From Paenibacillus sp. 1011MAR3C5 (lineage in GTDB: Bacteria; Bacillota; Bacilli; Paenibacillales; Paenibacillaceae), in assembly GCF_003591485.1 (NCBI RefSeq), contig NZ_QZCF01000015.1:1-64000 (forward strand): 64,000 nucleotides of DNA, written 5' to 3'. Below, one piece after another: positions 17,251 through 26,716 of this stretch. The first letter of the stretch is position 1; every line of letters begins with the position of its first letter. Position numbers and translations under genes: made by a program. The notes under the pieces were generated by a model. It worked only from the letters and a program-made list of their open reading frames with translations, was not told where the DNA came from and did not search any database.

Positions 17251-18513
17251 TCAGATGTCATTAACCTCTGTGCCCGCAGCCTTGTGACTCGGTCTTCTCC
17301 AATCTCTTGCATGAAATGCCCACCATATCGCTACGCACACGAAGATCGAAGGCACGACCCCCCACAATCCGGCCAGGCGGAACCCAGCGACAGCCGACCA
17401 GACCGTCATATGCGGAAGCAGCAGCCAAAATCGTGATATCCGCACACCTTTGCCGAGATCCGCTGAATCCCATGGAAATTGCGCAATAAACTCCTCTGTT
17501 CTCCACTGCTCCCATTGCATGCGAAGCCATGGTACGATTAGGAACAGAAATCCTCCGATTAGAGCATAAGTCGCGGATGGCGGCACCAATACGATAGCTC
17601 CCGTAGTTACAGACAAAAAGCCAATCCCTATCCGCAATGTGGACATCGATCTCACAAAGGTGATGATGCGCAGCTCAGCGAGGATCGTACCGGTATCGGA
17701 CTTCTTGAATAAGCGCCGGGACTGGCGCATGAACAGCGGCTGCTTCAGCTTCATCGCCGGCTTGCGTTCGATCACTTGGCTCATGAGGAGCTCTGTCGAA
17801 GACATGCGCGCCGATCGTTCATTTTTCACTTCCGTCTCAAAATGAAACGGCCTGCGAAGGCAAACATACAGGACGATCAGAACCAGGAGAGCAGCTCCTG
17901 CCAATGTCAGTCCGACTACGATCGTAGGATTAGCCAGCGATAGCATCGGATATAAATATGCCCCTGCCCCCACGAGCAGAACAATTGTCTCCACGCCTAC
18001 CTGGCGCCACCTACGGAACCTCCCATTCAGCAAATGAAGCGTCATTGACATCAACATCGCGAACAGCAAGGAGTAAAGGTAAGCTGCTCCGATCTCTTGT
18101 AACGAGATCTGCTCCACACGCAAGAGAAATGGCAGTAATACTGCGAATGGCAATATTAGCACCAGCGCTTGCATCAGGAATGAATAGATCATGCCGTAAC
18201 GCTTCAGCAACGTAAGCCAGCGGGGCTGCTGAAGCAGGAATAACCGGTCCGCTTCATCGACAAAGATTCGAATGCGTCCTCCGAACGCGATAATAAGAAA
18301 TAGCATGATCGAAAAAAGCAGCAACCATGGGACCTGATTAGCCCATTCCGGCATATCCAGCCATATTTCCCGATACATTCCTCCGAATAGGACAAGACCG
18401 GGTACTAATATATAAACCCAAACGCTCCAATCGAAAACGCTGTTCCACGCGCGAGCCTGCTCCTTCACATTACGCTTCAGCCGGTAGAAGAACAGCTGTG
18501 ATGGTGTCATCAT
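17251..18513 (-). CDS. ecsB: ABC transporter permease, EcsB-like
   Basis: 420 residues with about nine hydrophobic segments, a basic cytoplasmic N-terminus (FFYRLKRNVKEQARAW) and the segment VDEADRLFLLQQPRW typical of EcsB. AGGAGG lies 6 nt before the ATG. It is the membrane partner of the ATPase encoded 13 nt upstream. In B. subtilis EcsAB affects secretion, intramembrane proteolysis and competence, with the transported substrate unclear. Here it sits between rnr and secG, which are usually closer, so the ecs pair may be a later addition to that secretion-linked block. A general ABC-2 exporter role remains possible. Confidence 0.8.
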   Translation of the reverse strand: MMTPSQLFFYRLKRNVKEQARAWNSVFDWSVWVYILVPGLVLFGGMYREIWLDMPEWANQVPWLLLFSIMLFLIIAFGGRIRIFVDEADRLFLLQQPRWLTLLKRYGMIYSFLMQALVLILPFAVLLPFLLRVEQISLQEIGAAYLYSLLFAMLMSMTLHLLNGRFRRWRQVGVETIVLLVGAGAYLYPMLSLANPTIVVGLTLAGAALLVLIVLYVCLRRPFHFETEVKNERSARMSSTELLMSQVIERKPAMKLKQPLFMRQSRRLFKKSDTGTILAELRIITFVRSMSTLRIGIGFLSVTTGAIVLVPPSATYALIGGFLFLIVPWLRMQWEQWRTEEFIAQFPWDSADLGKGVRISRFWLLLPHMTVWSAVAGFRLAGLWGVVPSIFVCVAIWWAFHARDWRRPSHKAAGTEVNDI

Positions 18514-18526
18514 CGCTTATTCCTCC

Positions 18527-19264
18527 TTATGTCAACGCCATGAAGCAATCGGACAACGCCGCATTCTCCGCGCATCCCGCATTCAATCTGACCTGCTCCA
18601 GCGTCCCCTGCGCAACAACCGAACCTTGATTAATAAGGACGAAGCTCCGGCAAATCTTCTCGGCAGTGTCCAAAACATGAGTGGACATCAGGACGCCTGC
18701 GCCCCTTTCAAGCTCACCCTGCAGCAAGCTCAGAAAGTCGCTGGTCGCCCGCGGGTCCAGTCCCACGAACGGCTCGTCCACAATATAAATATCCGGCTCC
18801 AGCAGGAACGCGATGATAAGCATCAGCTTTTGTTGCATGCCCTTGGAGAATTGCATCGGATAATGGTGCTTCTGCTCCGTCAGCCTGAACTGCTGAAGCA
18901 ATTGATCCGCCTTGCTCTCGAATTGGCTCTCTGTAATGCCGAAGACCGACGCTGCCAATCTCAGATGCTCCCATAGCGTAAAGTATTCATAATAAACCGG
19001 CTGCTCCGGCACATAGGCATATCGCTTATGTTGGCCACCGATTTCCACTTTCCCCGTTACATTCGGCATCAGTCCCATAATCGTTTTGACCGTCGTACTT
19101 TTCCCTGCGCCGTTAGGACCGATTAAGCCCATCAGCTCGCCGGGGCCAACCTGAAGGTTAATATCCCGAATGATTGCCTTATTCTCTTCATATCCCGCTT
19201 TCTGAATAGCCGCCCGCAGCACATACGCTGTCTCTTTCTCTCTAACTTCCCGCTCCTGCCCCAT
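18527..19264 (-). CDS. ecsA: ABC transporter ATP-binding protein, EcsA-like
   Basis: 245 residues from the ATG at 19264, which has GGAGG 8 nt upstream; the in-frame ATG 15 nt earlier does not. Walker A GPNGAGKST, Q-loop region YVPEQP, signature FSKGMQQKLML and Walker B IYIVDEPFVGLDP followed by the H-loop STHVLD are all present. The FSKGMQQ form of the signature is typical of EcsA and related exporters. It powers the EcsB-type permease encoded directly downstream. Confidence 0.85.
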   Translation of the reverse strand: MGQEREVREKETAYVLRAAIQKAGYEENKAIIRDINLQVGPGELMGLIGPNGAGKSTTVKTIMGLMPNVTGKVEIGGQHKRYAYVPEQPVYYEYFTLWEHLRLAASVFGITESQFESKADQLLQQFRLTEQKHHYPMQFSKGMQQKLMLIIAFLLEPDIYIVDEPFVGLDPRATSDFLSLLQGELERGAGVLMSTHVLDTAEKICRSFVLINQGSVVAQGTLEQVRLNAGCAENAALSDCFMALT

Positions 19265-19330
19265 TTCATCACCCTCCATTCTTCTCTATTCTACGAAACT
19301 CCCTGATTATGGTATCACAAAAAGAAATCA

Positions 19331-19362
19331 AAAAAAGACGAGGATAAGGTTCCTCGTCTCTC
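19331..19362 (-). terminator. Terminator of secG
   Basis: Stem AGACGAGGA/TCCTCGTCT, then a seven-T run on the minus strand, 12 nt after the secG stop. Confidence 0.9.
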
Positions 19363-19374
19363 GTTAGTTCATCA

Positions 19375-19620
19375 TTATTTTTGCACGAAATAAGATACAA
19401 TCAGCGACAATAAGAAGAATCCAATTGCCAACGCTACCGTCAGACGCTGCAGGAACAGGTCCAAGCCACGGGCCTTCTGCTTACCGAACAAATGCTCTGC
19501 GCCGCCGCTAATCGCACCGGACAAACCAGCGCTCTTGCCTTTCTGCAACAATACGACTGCAATCAATCCGATAGAGAATAATACAAGCAGGATCTTCAAT
19601 GTAATTTCCATTCCATCCAC
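19375..19620 (-). CDS. secG: Preprotein translocase subunit SecG
   Basis: 81 residues with two membrane helices (ITLKILLVLFSIGLIAVVLL and LTVALAIGFFLLSLIVSYFV) joined by the conserved loop QKGKSAGLSGAISGGAEHLFGKQKARG. SecG associates with SecYE and helps SecA-driven protein export. Its own terminator follows, so it ends its transcript. It lies near rnr, smpB and ssrA as in other Bacillales. Confidence 0.95.
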   Translation of the reverse strand: MDGMEITLKILLVLFSIGLIAVVLLQKGKSAGLSGAISGGAEHLFGKQKARGLDLFLQRLTVALAIGFFLLSLIVSYFVQK

Positions 19621-19707
19621 CTCCAGCGTAGCCGCTCATAAAACACATAAGGTTATTGTACCATAGCTGCACAGGATTGACAATAGTACATGCCCTTAAG
19701 AGAGGCG

Positions 19708-20475
19708 TTATGCGTAGCCCAGTTTTTTCAAATAGAGTATATTCGCCATCGCGCTATCCAGCGAGGTAGTCAGGAAGTCCTCCTGCTCCACGAACATATA
19801 CTCCACATCGGCCTTCTCAATCTCTTGCAGCAGCCGCTCTACTCCAACAACGCCTTTTCCCAGCTCGGTGTCCTTGCGTCCGGTTTTGAAATCACGAATA
19901 TGCACTAAAGGCGTCCGGGCCTTATGTTTCTTTAAATAGTCCACCGGGTCATGCCCCGCCATGTAGATCCAGCCGAGATCCAGCTCGGCAACCATCAATT
20001 CCTCGGGCACCAGCTCCAATAAGCGGTCGAATGCAGGCCTGCCGTCCACCAGCTTCATTTCATAATCATGATTATGCAGAGCCAGCTTCATACCCGCTGC
20101 CTTCGTCTGTTCCCCGCAGCGTATGAGCACATCCGCCAAAAAATGCATGTCTTCCATTGTGGGCTGCTCATGCATTGGCACCCATGGCACGATGATATAA
20201 GATACGCCGATCCCGGCGGCAATCTCGATGTCCCTGGCGAAATCCCGGCCCAGCTTCGCCAGCGTCTTGAAGTTAAGCGATACCAGCATGGAGGGGATGG
20301 CCAAGTCCAGTTCATCCGCTCTTCTCTTCAATTGGTTGGGAGGCGCATTGAAGTAACCGATCGACTCAATGGCTTTATAGCCCATCTCGGCCACCTTCTC
20401 GAGCGTCTCCAGAATATCGCGCTCTGCCTCATCTCTTAATGAATACATCTGTATTCCCGCAATTGGCTTGCTCAT
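19708..20475 (-). CDS. Sugar phosphate isomerase/epimerase-like TIM barrel
   Basis: 255 residues from the ATG at 20475 with AGGAGG just upstream; a longer frame to 20535 lacks such a site. The sequence has the xylose-isomerase-like (AP endonuclease 2) barrel: GIQMYSLRDEAERD at the start, LHNHDYEM and ELDLGWIYMAGHDP as metal-binding strands, and LVHIRDFK near the end, supplying His, Glu and Asp ligands. Members isomerise or epimerise sugars or inositol derivatives. The exact substrate cannot be told. It is followed by secG and preceded by cutC on the same strand with ~130-bp gaps. Confidence 0.8.
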   Translation of the reverse strand: MSKPIAGIQMYSLRDEAERDILETLEKVAEMGYKAIESIGYFNAPPNQLKRRADELDLAIPSMLVSLNFKTLAKLGRDFARDIEIAAGIGVSYIIVPWVPMHEQPTMEDMHFLADVLIRCGEQTKAAGMKLALHNHDYEMKLVDGRPAFDRLLELVPEELMVAELDLGWIYMAGHDPVDYLKKHKARTPLVHIRDFKTGRKDTELGKGVVGVERLLQEIEKADVEYMFVEQEDFLTTSLDSAMANILYLKKLGYA

Positions 20476-20603
20476 ACTTCCTCCTAGTCCCTGACGTACA
20501 TAACTCCGTGTTATTCTCTCGTTCATTATGCACATGGATGACAGCAGGAATACTTGATTACTGCTCTAAGCTTATCCCAGCCTGATACTGAGCATCCAAT
20601 GAA

Positions 20604-21296
20604 TTAAGGATGATCGTGCAACAAGCGGCGAATTTCCGTTATGCTAGAAGGAAGCAGCTCCTCCATAAAGCTGCCGTTTCGCCTTACTCCTGATCCGATG
20701 TGAATCTCATGGACTCTCGTCTTGCCGACGAACTCACCTACATTGCCCGCATGAAGTCCGTAGCCGCCCAAAATGGATATGCCCAGCCGGTCGCCTGCCT
20801 CCCGGAGAGCCCGAATTCGCTCTGCGGACTGCGGAGCAGGCTTCAATCCGCCCGCCGTCAGTACACGGCTAATGGACGGATAGTCGGCGAGCTGCCGCAA
20901 TGCCGTTAGTTGATCCTCAATCTCGTCGAATGCACGATGGAACGTTACATCGAGACCTTCCGCAGCTCGCAGAGCACGTTCAAGCAATGCTCTGTCCAGC
21001 TCTCCGGAAGGAGTCAGCATCCCGATGACGATGCCCGTTGCTCCAGTTTCCTTAATCGCTTCGATATCTCGCAGCATAATGTTCATGTCTGATTCACTGT
21101 AACAGTAAGACTGGCTATGAGGCCTAACCATCACTTGAACAGGAAGCGTAGAAGCATTTACTGCCGCTTCCACCAAACCAAGGCTGGGTGTTAATCCGCC
21201 TTCCACGATCCCGGTTACCAATTCGATCCGGTCCGCTCCTCCCTCGGCTGCAGCTTCGACATCCTCCGTACGAATGGCAATCACTTCAATCAGCAT
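20604..21296 (-). CDS. cutC: Copper homeostasis protein CutC family
   Basis: 230 residues from the ATG at 21296, chosen because AGGAGG lies 8 nt before it. The N-terminus LIEVIAIRTEDVEAAAEGGADRIELV and the segments QVMVRPHSQSYCYSESD and VTFHRAFDEI are CutC hallmarks. The fold is a TIM barrel. The name comes from copper tolerance in E. coli, but the biochemical role is still unsettled, so copper handling is a family label and not shown here. It stands between the glycolytic operon and the isomerase-like gene. Confidence 0.9.
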   Translation of the reverse strand: MLIEVIAIRTEDVEAAAEGGADRIELVTGIVEGGLTPSLGLVEAAVNASTLPVQVMVRPHSQSYCYSESDMNIMLRDIEAIKETGATGIVIGMLTPSGELDRALLERALRAAEGLDVTFHRAFDEIEDQLTALRQLADYPSISRVLTAGGLKPAPQSAERIRALREAGDRLGISILGGYGLHAGNVGEFVGKTRVHEIHIGSGVRRNGSFMEELLPSSITEIRRLLHDHP

Positions 21297-21596
21297 GTTC
21301 CATTCCTCCTCTAACATCCTTATCCGTTTATTCTAGCGAAAAGACAATGTGCACGCCTCACATCATGACTCATCATTCAATCTATTCGAGCCTACCTCAT
21401 GAACAAGCAAAAAGGAAGTCCCGCAAGTCTGCCGCATAATCAACACAACTTCAAATGATGTTCAGGAGGAGATATCCATTGGGCGAAGATCAAGCCCCTA
21501 ACCGGCGTATAGCACAATATCGATTCGTTGAAACAAACAATGGATACCGAACACGTCTCAACAAATGAATAGCGCCATACGCGATTTTCACCAAGC
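21297..21596. other. Gene-free spacer between cutC and eno
   Basis: No credible gene on either strand. It should contain the cutC promoter; I could not place it. Confidence 0.4.
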
Positions 21597-21631
21597 AAAA
21601 AGAGAGCATATCCCTGAGGGACATGCTCTCT
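21597..21631 (-). terminator. Terminator of the glycolytic operon
   Basis: Stem AGAGAGCAT(G/A)TCCC / GGGA..ATGCTCTCT around a 4-nt loop with T residues on the minus strand, 33 nt past the eno stop. Confidence 0.9.
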
Positions 21632-21663
21632 TATTATTTCACAAGCAGCGGACCTGCCTGTTC

Positions 21664-22956
21664 TTATTTGAAGTTTTTCAGGTTGTAGAATGCTGCTTTG
21701 CCGCCGTATTGAGCAGTGGAGCCCAGTTGGTCCTCGATGCGGAGCAATTGGTTGTACTTCGCTACGCGGTCCGTACGGGAAGGTGCGCCTGTTTTGATTT
21801 GGCCAGCGTTCGTCGCAACTGCGATGTCAGCGATTGTGCTGTCTTCGCTTTCGCCGGAACGGTGGGAGATAACCGCTGTGTAACCAGCGCGTTTCGCCAT
21901 CTCGATTGCGTCGAATGTTTCAGTAAGCGTACCGATTTGGTTAACTTTAACCAGAATGGAGTTGCCTACGCCTTTCTCGATGCCATCGGACAGACGCTCT
22001 GTGTTCGTTACGAACAGGTCGTCGCCAACCAATTGGACTTTGCTGCCCAGCTTCTCAGTGAGAAGCTTCCAGCCATCCCAATCGTCTTCGGAGCAACCGT
22101 CTTCGATCGATACGATCGGATACTTCTCAACCCACGAAGCAAGCAGGTCAACGAACTCAGCAGGCGTAAAGGATTTGCCTTCGCCAGCCAGTACGTATTT
22201 GCCGTCTTTAAAGAACTCAGTGGAAGCAACGTCCATACCCAGGAATACGTCAACGCCTGGCTTGTAGCCTGCGCGCTCGATTGCGGAGATGATTGTCGTG
22301 ATTGCTTCTTCGTTGGAGCCAAGGTTCGGAGCGAATCCGCCTTCGTCGCCAACAGCTGTGTTTAGGCCTTTGTCATGCAATACCGCTTTCAGGTTGTGGA
22401 AGATCTCTGCGCCGATGCGAAGAGCTTCTTTGAAGTCGGAAGCGCCTACTGGCAGTACCATGAACTCTTGTACGTCGATGTTGTTGTCTGCATGCTCGCC
22501 GCCGTTGATGATGTTCATCATTGGAACTGGCAGCGTCTTCGCGTTGAAGCCGCCCAGGTACGTGTACAAAGGAACATCCAGAGCGTCAGCCGCTGCGCGG
22601 GCAACAGCCATGGATACAGCCAGGATTGCGTTAGCGCCCAGCTTCGCTTTGTTAGGCGTGCCGTCAAGCTGGATCATTTTGCGGTCGATGGCTACTTGAT
22701 CAAGCGCGTCAAGACCGATGATCTCAGGAGCGATAATCGTGTTTACGTTTTCTACCGCTTTAACAACGCCTTTGCCCAGGTAACGGGATTTGTCGCCGTC
22801 GCGAAGCTCTACCGCCTCGTATGCGCCAGTGGACGCACCGGATGGAACGATAGCGCGGCCTTTGCCGCCGGACTCAAGAGCTACTTCTACTTCTACAGTT
22901 GGATTCCCGCGGGAATCCAGCACTTCGCGTGCATATACATCAACGATAATGGACAT
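21664..22956 (-). CDS. eno: Enolase
   Basis: 430 residues from the ATG at 22956, the usual length; the GTG 12 nt upstream would sit on the ribosome binding site (AAAGGAG). Converts 2-phosphoglycerate to phosphoenolpyruvate. Seen: the N-terminal VYAREVLDSRGNPTVEVE, GASTG, the Mg ligands in MDVASTEF, SIEDGCSEDDWDGW and LVGDDLF, the catalytic Lys in ILVKVNQIGTLTET, and SHRSGESED. It is the last gene of cggR-gapA-pgk-tpiA-gpmI-eno, 64 bp after gpmI. Confidence 0.98.
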   Translation of the reverse strand: MSIIVDVYAREVLDSRGNPTVEVEVALESGGKGRAIVPSGASTGAYEAVELRDGDKSRYLGKGVVKAVENVNTIIAPEIIGLDALDQVAIDRKMIQLDGTPNKAKLGANAILAVSMAVARAAADALDVPLYTYLGGFNAKTLPVPMMNIINGGEHADNNIDVQEFMVLPVGASDFKEALRIGAEIFHNLKAVLHDKGLNTAVGDEGGFAPNLGSNEEAITTIISAIERAGYKPGVDVFLGMDVASTEFFKDGKYVLAGEGKSFTPAEFVDLLASWVEKYPIVSIEDGCSEDDWDGWKLLTEKLGSKVQLVGDDLFVTNTERLSDGIEKGVGNSILVKVNQIGTLTETFDAIEMAKRAGYTAVISHRSGESEDSTIADIAVATNAGQIKTGAPSRTDRVAKYNQLLRIEDQLGSTAQYGGKAAFYNLKNFK

Positions 22957-23020
22957 TTGAATGAACACTCCTTTTCTATAGTTCGCTTAATCAATATTGC
23001 TTCATTCCACTAGTCTACTA

Positions 23021-24559
23021 TTATTGGCCAAGCAATGTCGAGCCTGTCATCTCAGCCGGCTTTGCCAGACCAAGCAGATCCAGCATCGTCGGCGCGATAT
23101 CTGCCAGGATGCCGCCATCGCGCAGCGCTGCGCCTTCTCTCGTTACGATCAAAGGCACCGGATTGGTCGTATGCGCCGTATGTGGACGGCCATTCTCGTC
23201 GAATACCATATCCGCATTGCCATGGTCCGCCGTAATGATGCAGACGCCGCCTTTGGCGAGCACCGCTTCTACGACTTTGCCCAGACACTCATCCGTTGCT
23301 TCTACCGCCTTGATTGTCGGCTCCAGCATGCCGGAGTGACCAACCATATCCGGGTTGGCGAAGTTCAGAATGATCGCATCATGCTTATCCGCTTCAATCT
23401 CGCGTACCGTGGACTCCGCCAGCTCGTAAGCGCTCATCTCCGGCTGAAGATCGTAAGTGGCAACCTTCGGCGAGTTGATCAGAACGCGCGTCTCGCCCGG
23501 AAGCTCCTTATCACGGCCGCCGCTGAAGAAGAACGTCACATGCGGGTACTTCTCTGTCTCCGCTGTACGAAGCTGCGTCTTGCCGTTCTGGGCAAGCACT
23601 TCACCCAGCGTATTGTCGAGATTCTTCGGCGAGTAAGCGACATAGCCGCCCACCGTCTCGCTGAACAATGTCAGGCAGACGAAGTGCAAGCCTACCGGAT
23701 GATTCGCGCCGCGGTCGAAGCCGCGGAAGTCGTCATTCGTGAATACTTGCGACAGCTGGATGGCACGGTCCGGACGGAAGTTGAAGAACACAACTGCGTC
23801 CTCGGACTCCACCAGTCCTACCGGCTTGCCGTCTCCGCCTACGATTACCGTCGGCATAACGAACTCATCATATACGGATTTCTCATACGATTCAACTACC
23901 GCTTGCACAGGGTCTACGTATTGAGGTCCATCGCCGTACACCATCGCACGGTAGGACTTCTCCGTACGCTCCCAGCGCTTGTCGCGGTCCATTGCATAGT
24001 AACGGCCTTGAACCGTTGCGATGCGGCCTACGCCAAGTTCTTCGATCTTCGCTTGAAGCTGCTCGACATAACCCCTCGCGCTATCCGGCGATACGTCGCG
24101 GCCGTCCAGGAAAGCGTGGATGTAGACGTCCGTCAAGCCTTCCTTCTTCGCCAGCTCCAGCAGCGCGAACAAGTGAGCGATATGGCTATGAACGCCGCCG
24201 TCGGACAATAGCCCGTACAGGTGAAGCTTCTTGCCTCTCGACTTCACATGATGAATGGCAGCCAGTAGTGTCTCGTTGTCGAAGAATTCACCGTCGCGGA
24301 TCGACTTGCTGATGCGAGTCAGATCCTGATACACGATGCGGCCAGCGCCGATGTTCAGATGGCCGACTTCGGAGTTGCCCATCTGGCCCTCCGGCAAGCC
24401 AACGGCTTCGCCGGATGCCGTCAATGTCGTATTCGGGTATTGCGCCATGTAACGGTCGTAGTTCGGCTTGTTCGCCTGCGCAACCGCATTGCCCGTCACG
24501 TCATCGCGAAGGCCGAATCCGTCCAAAATAATAAGTGCTACCGGTTTGCGGGAGGCCAT
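23021..24559 (-). CDS. gpmI: 2,3-bisphosphoglycerate-independent phosphoglycerate mutase
   Basis: 512 residues, normal for the Mn-dependent iPGM. Interconverts 3- and 2-phosphoglycerate. The N-terminal LIILDGFGLRDD and QMGNSEVGHLNIGAGR carry the metal-binding Asp and the catalytic Ser (NSEVGH), and the C-terminal TADHGNADMVFD and PHTAHTTNPVP supply further metal ligands. The start lies one base after the tpiA stop, so the two are tightly coupled. This form is the one used in sporulating Bacillales, where its pH sensitivity lets 3-phosphoglycerate build up in the forespore. Confidence 0.98.
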   Translation of the reverse strand: MASRKPVALIILDGFGLRDDVTGNAVAQANKPNYDRYMAQYPNTTLTASGEAVGLPEGQMGNSEVGHLNIGAGRIVYQDLTRISKSIRDGEFFDNETLLAAIHHVKSRGKKLHLYGLLSDGGVHSHIAHLFALLELAKKEGLTDVYIHAFLDGRDVSPDSARGYVEQLQAKIEELGVGRIATVQGRYYAMDRDKRWERTEKSYRAMVYGDGPQYVDPVQAVVESYEKSVYDEFVMPTVIVGGDGKPVGLVESEDAVVFFNFRPDRAIQLSQVFTNDDFRGFDRGANHPVGLHFVCLTLFSETVGGYVAYSPKNLDNTLGEVLAQNGKTQLRTAETEKYPHVTFFFSGGRDKELPGETRVLINSPKVATYDLQPEMSAYELAESTVREIEADKHDAIILNFANPDMVGHSGMLEPTIKAVEATDECLGKVVEAVLAKGGVCIITADHGNADMVFDENGRPHTAHTTNPVPLIVTREGAALRDGGILADIAPTMLDLLGLAKPAEMTGSTLLGQ

Positions 24560-24560
24560 A

Positions 24561-25316
24561 TTACTTGGCCCCCTCGATCAGAGCGATGTAGGAAGCAGGC
24601 TCAAGGCTCGCTCCGCCTACCAGCGCGCCGTCGATATCTGCTTGGCCCAGGTACTCCGATACGTTGTTCGGCTTCACGCTGCCGCCGTATTGAATGCGAA
24701 CCTTCGCTGCAACAGCCTCATCGTATAGACCTGCGATCACGCCGCGGATGTAGCCGATCACGTCTTGCGCATCCTCGGAAGTAGAGGATTTGCCCGTGCC
24801 GATTGCCCAGATTGGCTCGTAAGCGACAACCACTTCAGCCGCTTGCACAGCCGACAGGCCCTGGAATGCAGCCTCAGTCTGCACTTTGCATACTTCTTTT
24901 GTTGCGCCGGATTCACGCTCTTCCAGCTTCTCGCCTACGCATACGATTGGCGTCAAGCCGTGCTTGAATGCCGCAACCGTCTTCTTGTTCACGATTTCGT
25001 CGCTCTCCGCGAAGTAAGCGCGGCGCTCCGAGTGACCGATAATGACATATTTCACGCCAAGATCCTTCAGCATAAGGCCGCTGATCTCTCCTGTGTAAGC
25101 GCCGTTGTCCTCGAAGTGAACGTTTTGCGCGCCAATAGCGATTGTGGTGCCTTTAGCCGCTTCTACCAGTGCAGGAAGCGCTGTGAAAGGTGCGCAGATA
25201 ACGCTCTCTACGCCTGCAACTTCCGCTTTGCCCTTTACTTCAGCGAAAAATGCCGTTGCTTCGGATACCGTTTTGAACATTTTCCAGTTACCTGCGATAA
25301 TCGGTGTTCTGCTCAT
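24561..25316 (-). CDS. tpiA: Triosephosphate isomerase
   Basis: 251 residues. Converts dihydroxyacetone phosphate to glyceraldehyde 3-phosphate. Active-site segments are intact: GNWKMFK (Lys), GHSERRAYF (His), AYEPIWAIGTGK (catalytic Glu with the flexible lid), YGGSVKPNN and GALVGGASL at the phosphate site. Sits between pgk (33 bp upstream) and gpmI (1 bp downstream) in the glycolytic operon. Confidence 0.98.
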   Translation of the reverse strand: MSRTPIIAGNWKMFKTVSEATAFFAEVKGKAEVAGVESVICAPFTALPALVEAAKGTTIAIGAQNVHFEDNGAYTGEISGLMLKDLGVKYVIIGHSERRAYFAESDEIVNKKTVAAFKHGLTPIVCVGEKLEERESGATKEVCKVQTEAAFQGLSAVQAAEVVVAYEPIWAIGTGKSSTSEDAQDVIGYIRGVIAGLYDEAVAAKVRIQYGGSVKPNNVSEYLGQADIDGALVGGASLEPASYIALIEGAK

Positions 25317-25349
25317 AGGATGACCTCCCGTTTCTATCGTAACTAATTT

Positions 25350-26534
25350 TTACTTGTCGTTCAGTGCTACTACACCTGGAAGGACTTTGCCTTCCATGAA
25401 CTCTAGGGATGCACCGCCGCCAGTAGAGATGAAGTTCATTTGGTCAGCAAGACCAAACTTCTCTGCAGCCGCAGCAGAGTCGCCGCCGCCGATGACCGTG
25501 TAAGCCGAAGTCTCAGCAGTCGCTTGCGCTACTGCGCGCGTGCCGTGGGAGAATGGCTCGATTTCGAATACGCCCATTGGTCCGTTCCATACAACCAGCT
25601 TGGAGTTTTTGATCACGTCTGCATAAAGCTCACGTGTCTTAGGACCGATGTCGATGCCTTCCCATTCAGCCGGAATGCCGTTAACGTCCACGATTTGCGT
25701 GTTCGCGTCTGCGCTGAAGTCGTCCGTTACGACGATATCAACCGGAATGTAGAAGTTTTTGCCCAATTTCTTAGCCTTCTCGATGAACTCAAGCGCCAGA
25801 TCAAGCTTGCTGTTGTCCACCAGGGATTTGCCGATTTCATGGCCTTGCGCTTTGAAGAATGTATAAGACAAGCCGCCGCCGATGATGATGTTGTCAGCGA
25901 TCTCCAGCATTTTGTCGATAACTGCGATTTTGTCCTTAACCTTGGAACCGCCAACGATCGCCGTGAACGGGCGCTCAGGATTGTTCAGCGCTTTGCCTAG
26001 CACTTCAAGCTCTCTCTCCATCAGCAAGCCGGATACAGCCGGAAGAATGTGAGCGATGCCTTCAGTGGAAGCGTGAGCGCGGTGAGCGGCGCCGAAAGCG
26101 TCGTTAACGAACAGGTCAGCCAGCTTGGCAAAAGACTTCGCTAGCTCCGGATCGTTTTTCTCTTCGCCCGGGTAGAAACGTACGTTTTCGAGCAGCAGAA
26201 CGTCGCCGTTCTCCATTGCAGCGACTTGAGCTTCTACGGCTTCGCCGATGGCTTCGTTCGCTTTCGTTACCGGCTTGCCCAGCAGTTCCGACAGGCGCAC
26301 TGCCGAAGCTGTGTGGCGAAGCTCTTCTACGACTTGTCCGTTCGGACGGCCCAAGTGGCTCGCCAGAATCACTTTTGCGCCTTTTTCGATCAAAAAGTTA
26401 ATCGTTGGAAGCGTCTCGCGAATACGCTTGTCATCCGTAATCTTGCCGTCTTCGAGCGGCACGTTGAAGTCAACGCGGACGAATACGCGCTTGCCTGCCA
26501 ATTCTGCTACGTCACGTACACTCTTCTTGTTCAT
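25350..26534 (-). CDS. pgk: Phosphoglycerate kinase
   Basis: 394 residues from the ATG at 26534, preceded by GGGGAGG; the open frame runs ~130 nt further upstream but through the hairpin region. Transfers phosphate from 1,3-bisphosphoglycerate to ADP. The N-domain has VFVRVDFNVPL and SHLGRPNG; the C-domain has VGGSKVKDK, GGGLSYTFFKAQG, WNGPMGVFE and IGGGDSAAA for nucleotide binding. Between gapA and pgk lie 180 bp with hairpins that may partly stop transcription, as expected when gapA is needed in higher amounts. Confidence 0.98.
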   Translation of the reverse strand: MNKKSVRDVAELAGKRVFVRVDFNVPLEDGKITDDKRIRETLPTINFLIEKGAKVILASHLGRPNGQVVEELRHTASAVRLSELLGKPVTKANEAIGEAVEAQVAAMENGDVLLLENVRFYPGEEKNDPELAKSFAKLADLFVNDAFGAAHRAHASTEGIAHILPAVSGLLMERELEVLGKALNNPERPFTAIVGGSKVKDKIAVIDKMLEIADNIIIGGGLSYTFFKAQGHEIGKSLVDNSKLDLALEFIEKAKKLGKNFYIPVDIVVTDDFSADANTQIVDVNGIPAEWEGIDIGPKTRELYADVIKNSKLVVWNGPMGVFEIEPFSHGTRAVAQATAETSAYTVIGGGDSAAAAEKFGLADQMNFISTGGGASLEFMEGKVLPGVVALNDK

Positions 26535-26596
26535 GGTTGAAATCCTCCCCAATAGTAGTTTCTGCCGGCTTATCGGCTCATATCTATCTCTATAAA

Positions 26597-26714
26597 GCAA
26601 AAGGCGTCCCTTCACCCTTAAAGGAAGGAACGCCCATAGGTCTGGCCCTGCGAGGGCGCAAACCAAGGGCCGAAGCTCTTACACGTAAGGAGCCGCGGCC
26701 CATCAGCTTTCTTT
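26597..26714 (-). terminator. Hairpins between gapA and pgk
   Basis: 26599-26637 holds GGCGTTCCTTC/GAAGGGACGCC followed by TTTT on the minus strand, and a second GC-rich hairpin (GGGCCGCGG…CGGCCC) lies at about 26645-26705. The first looks like a working or leaky terminator, the second like a stem protecting the gapA mRNA 3' end. Confidence 0.65.
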
Positions 26715-26716
26715 CC

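Noticed and set aside
22997..24211. 404-codon plus-strand frame opposite gpmI
   Set aside because: Fully inside a clear gpmI gene on the other strand; long antisense frames are common in GC-biased codons.
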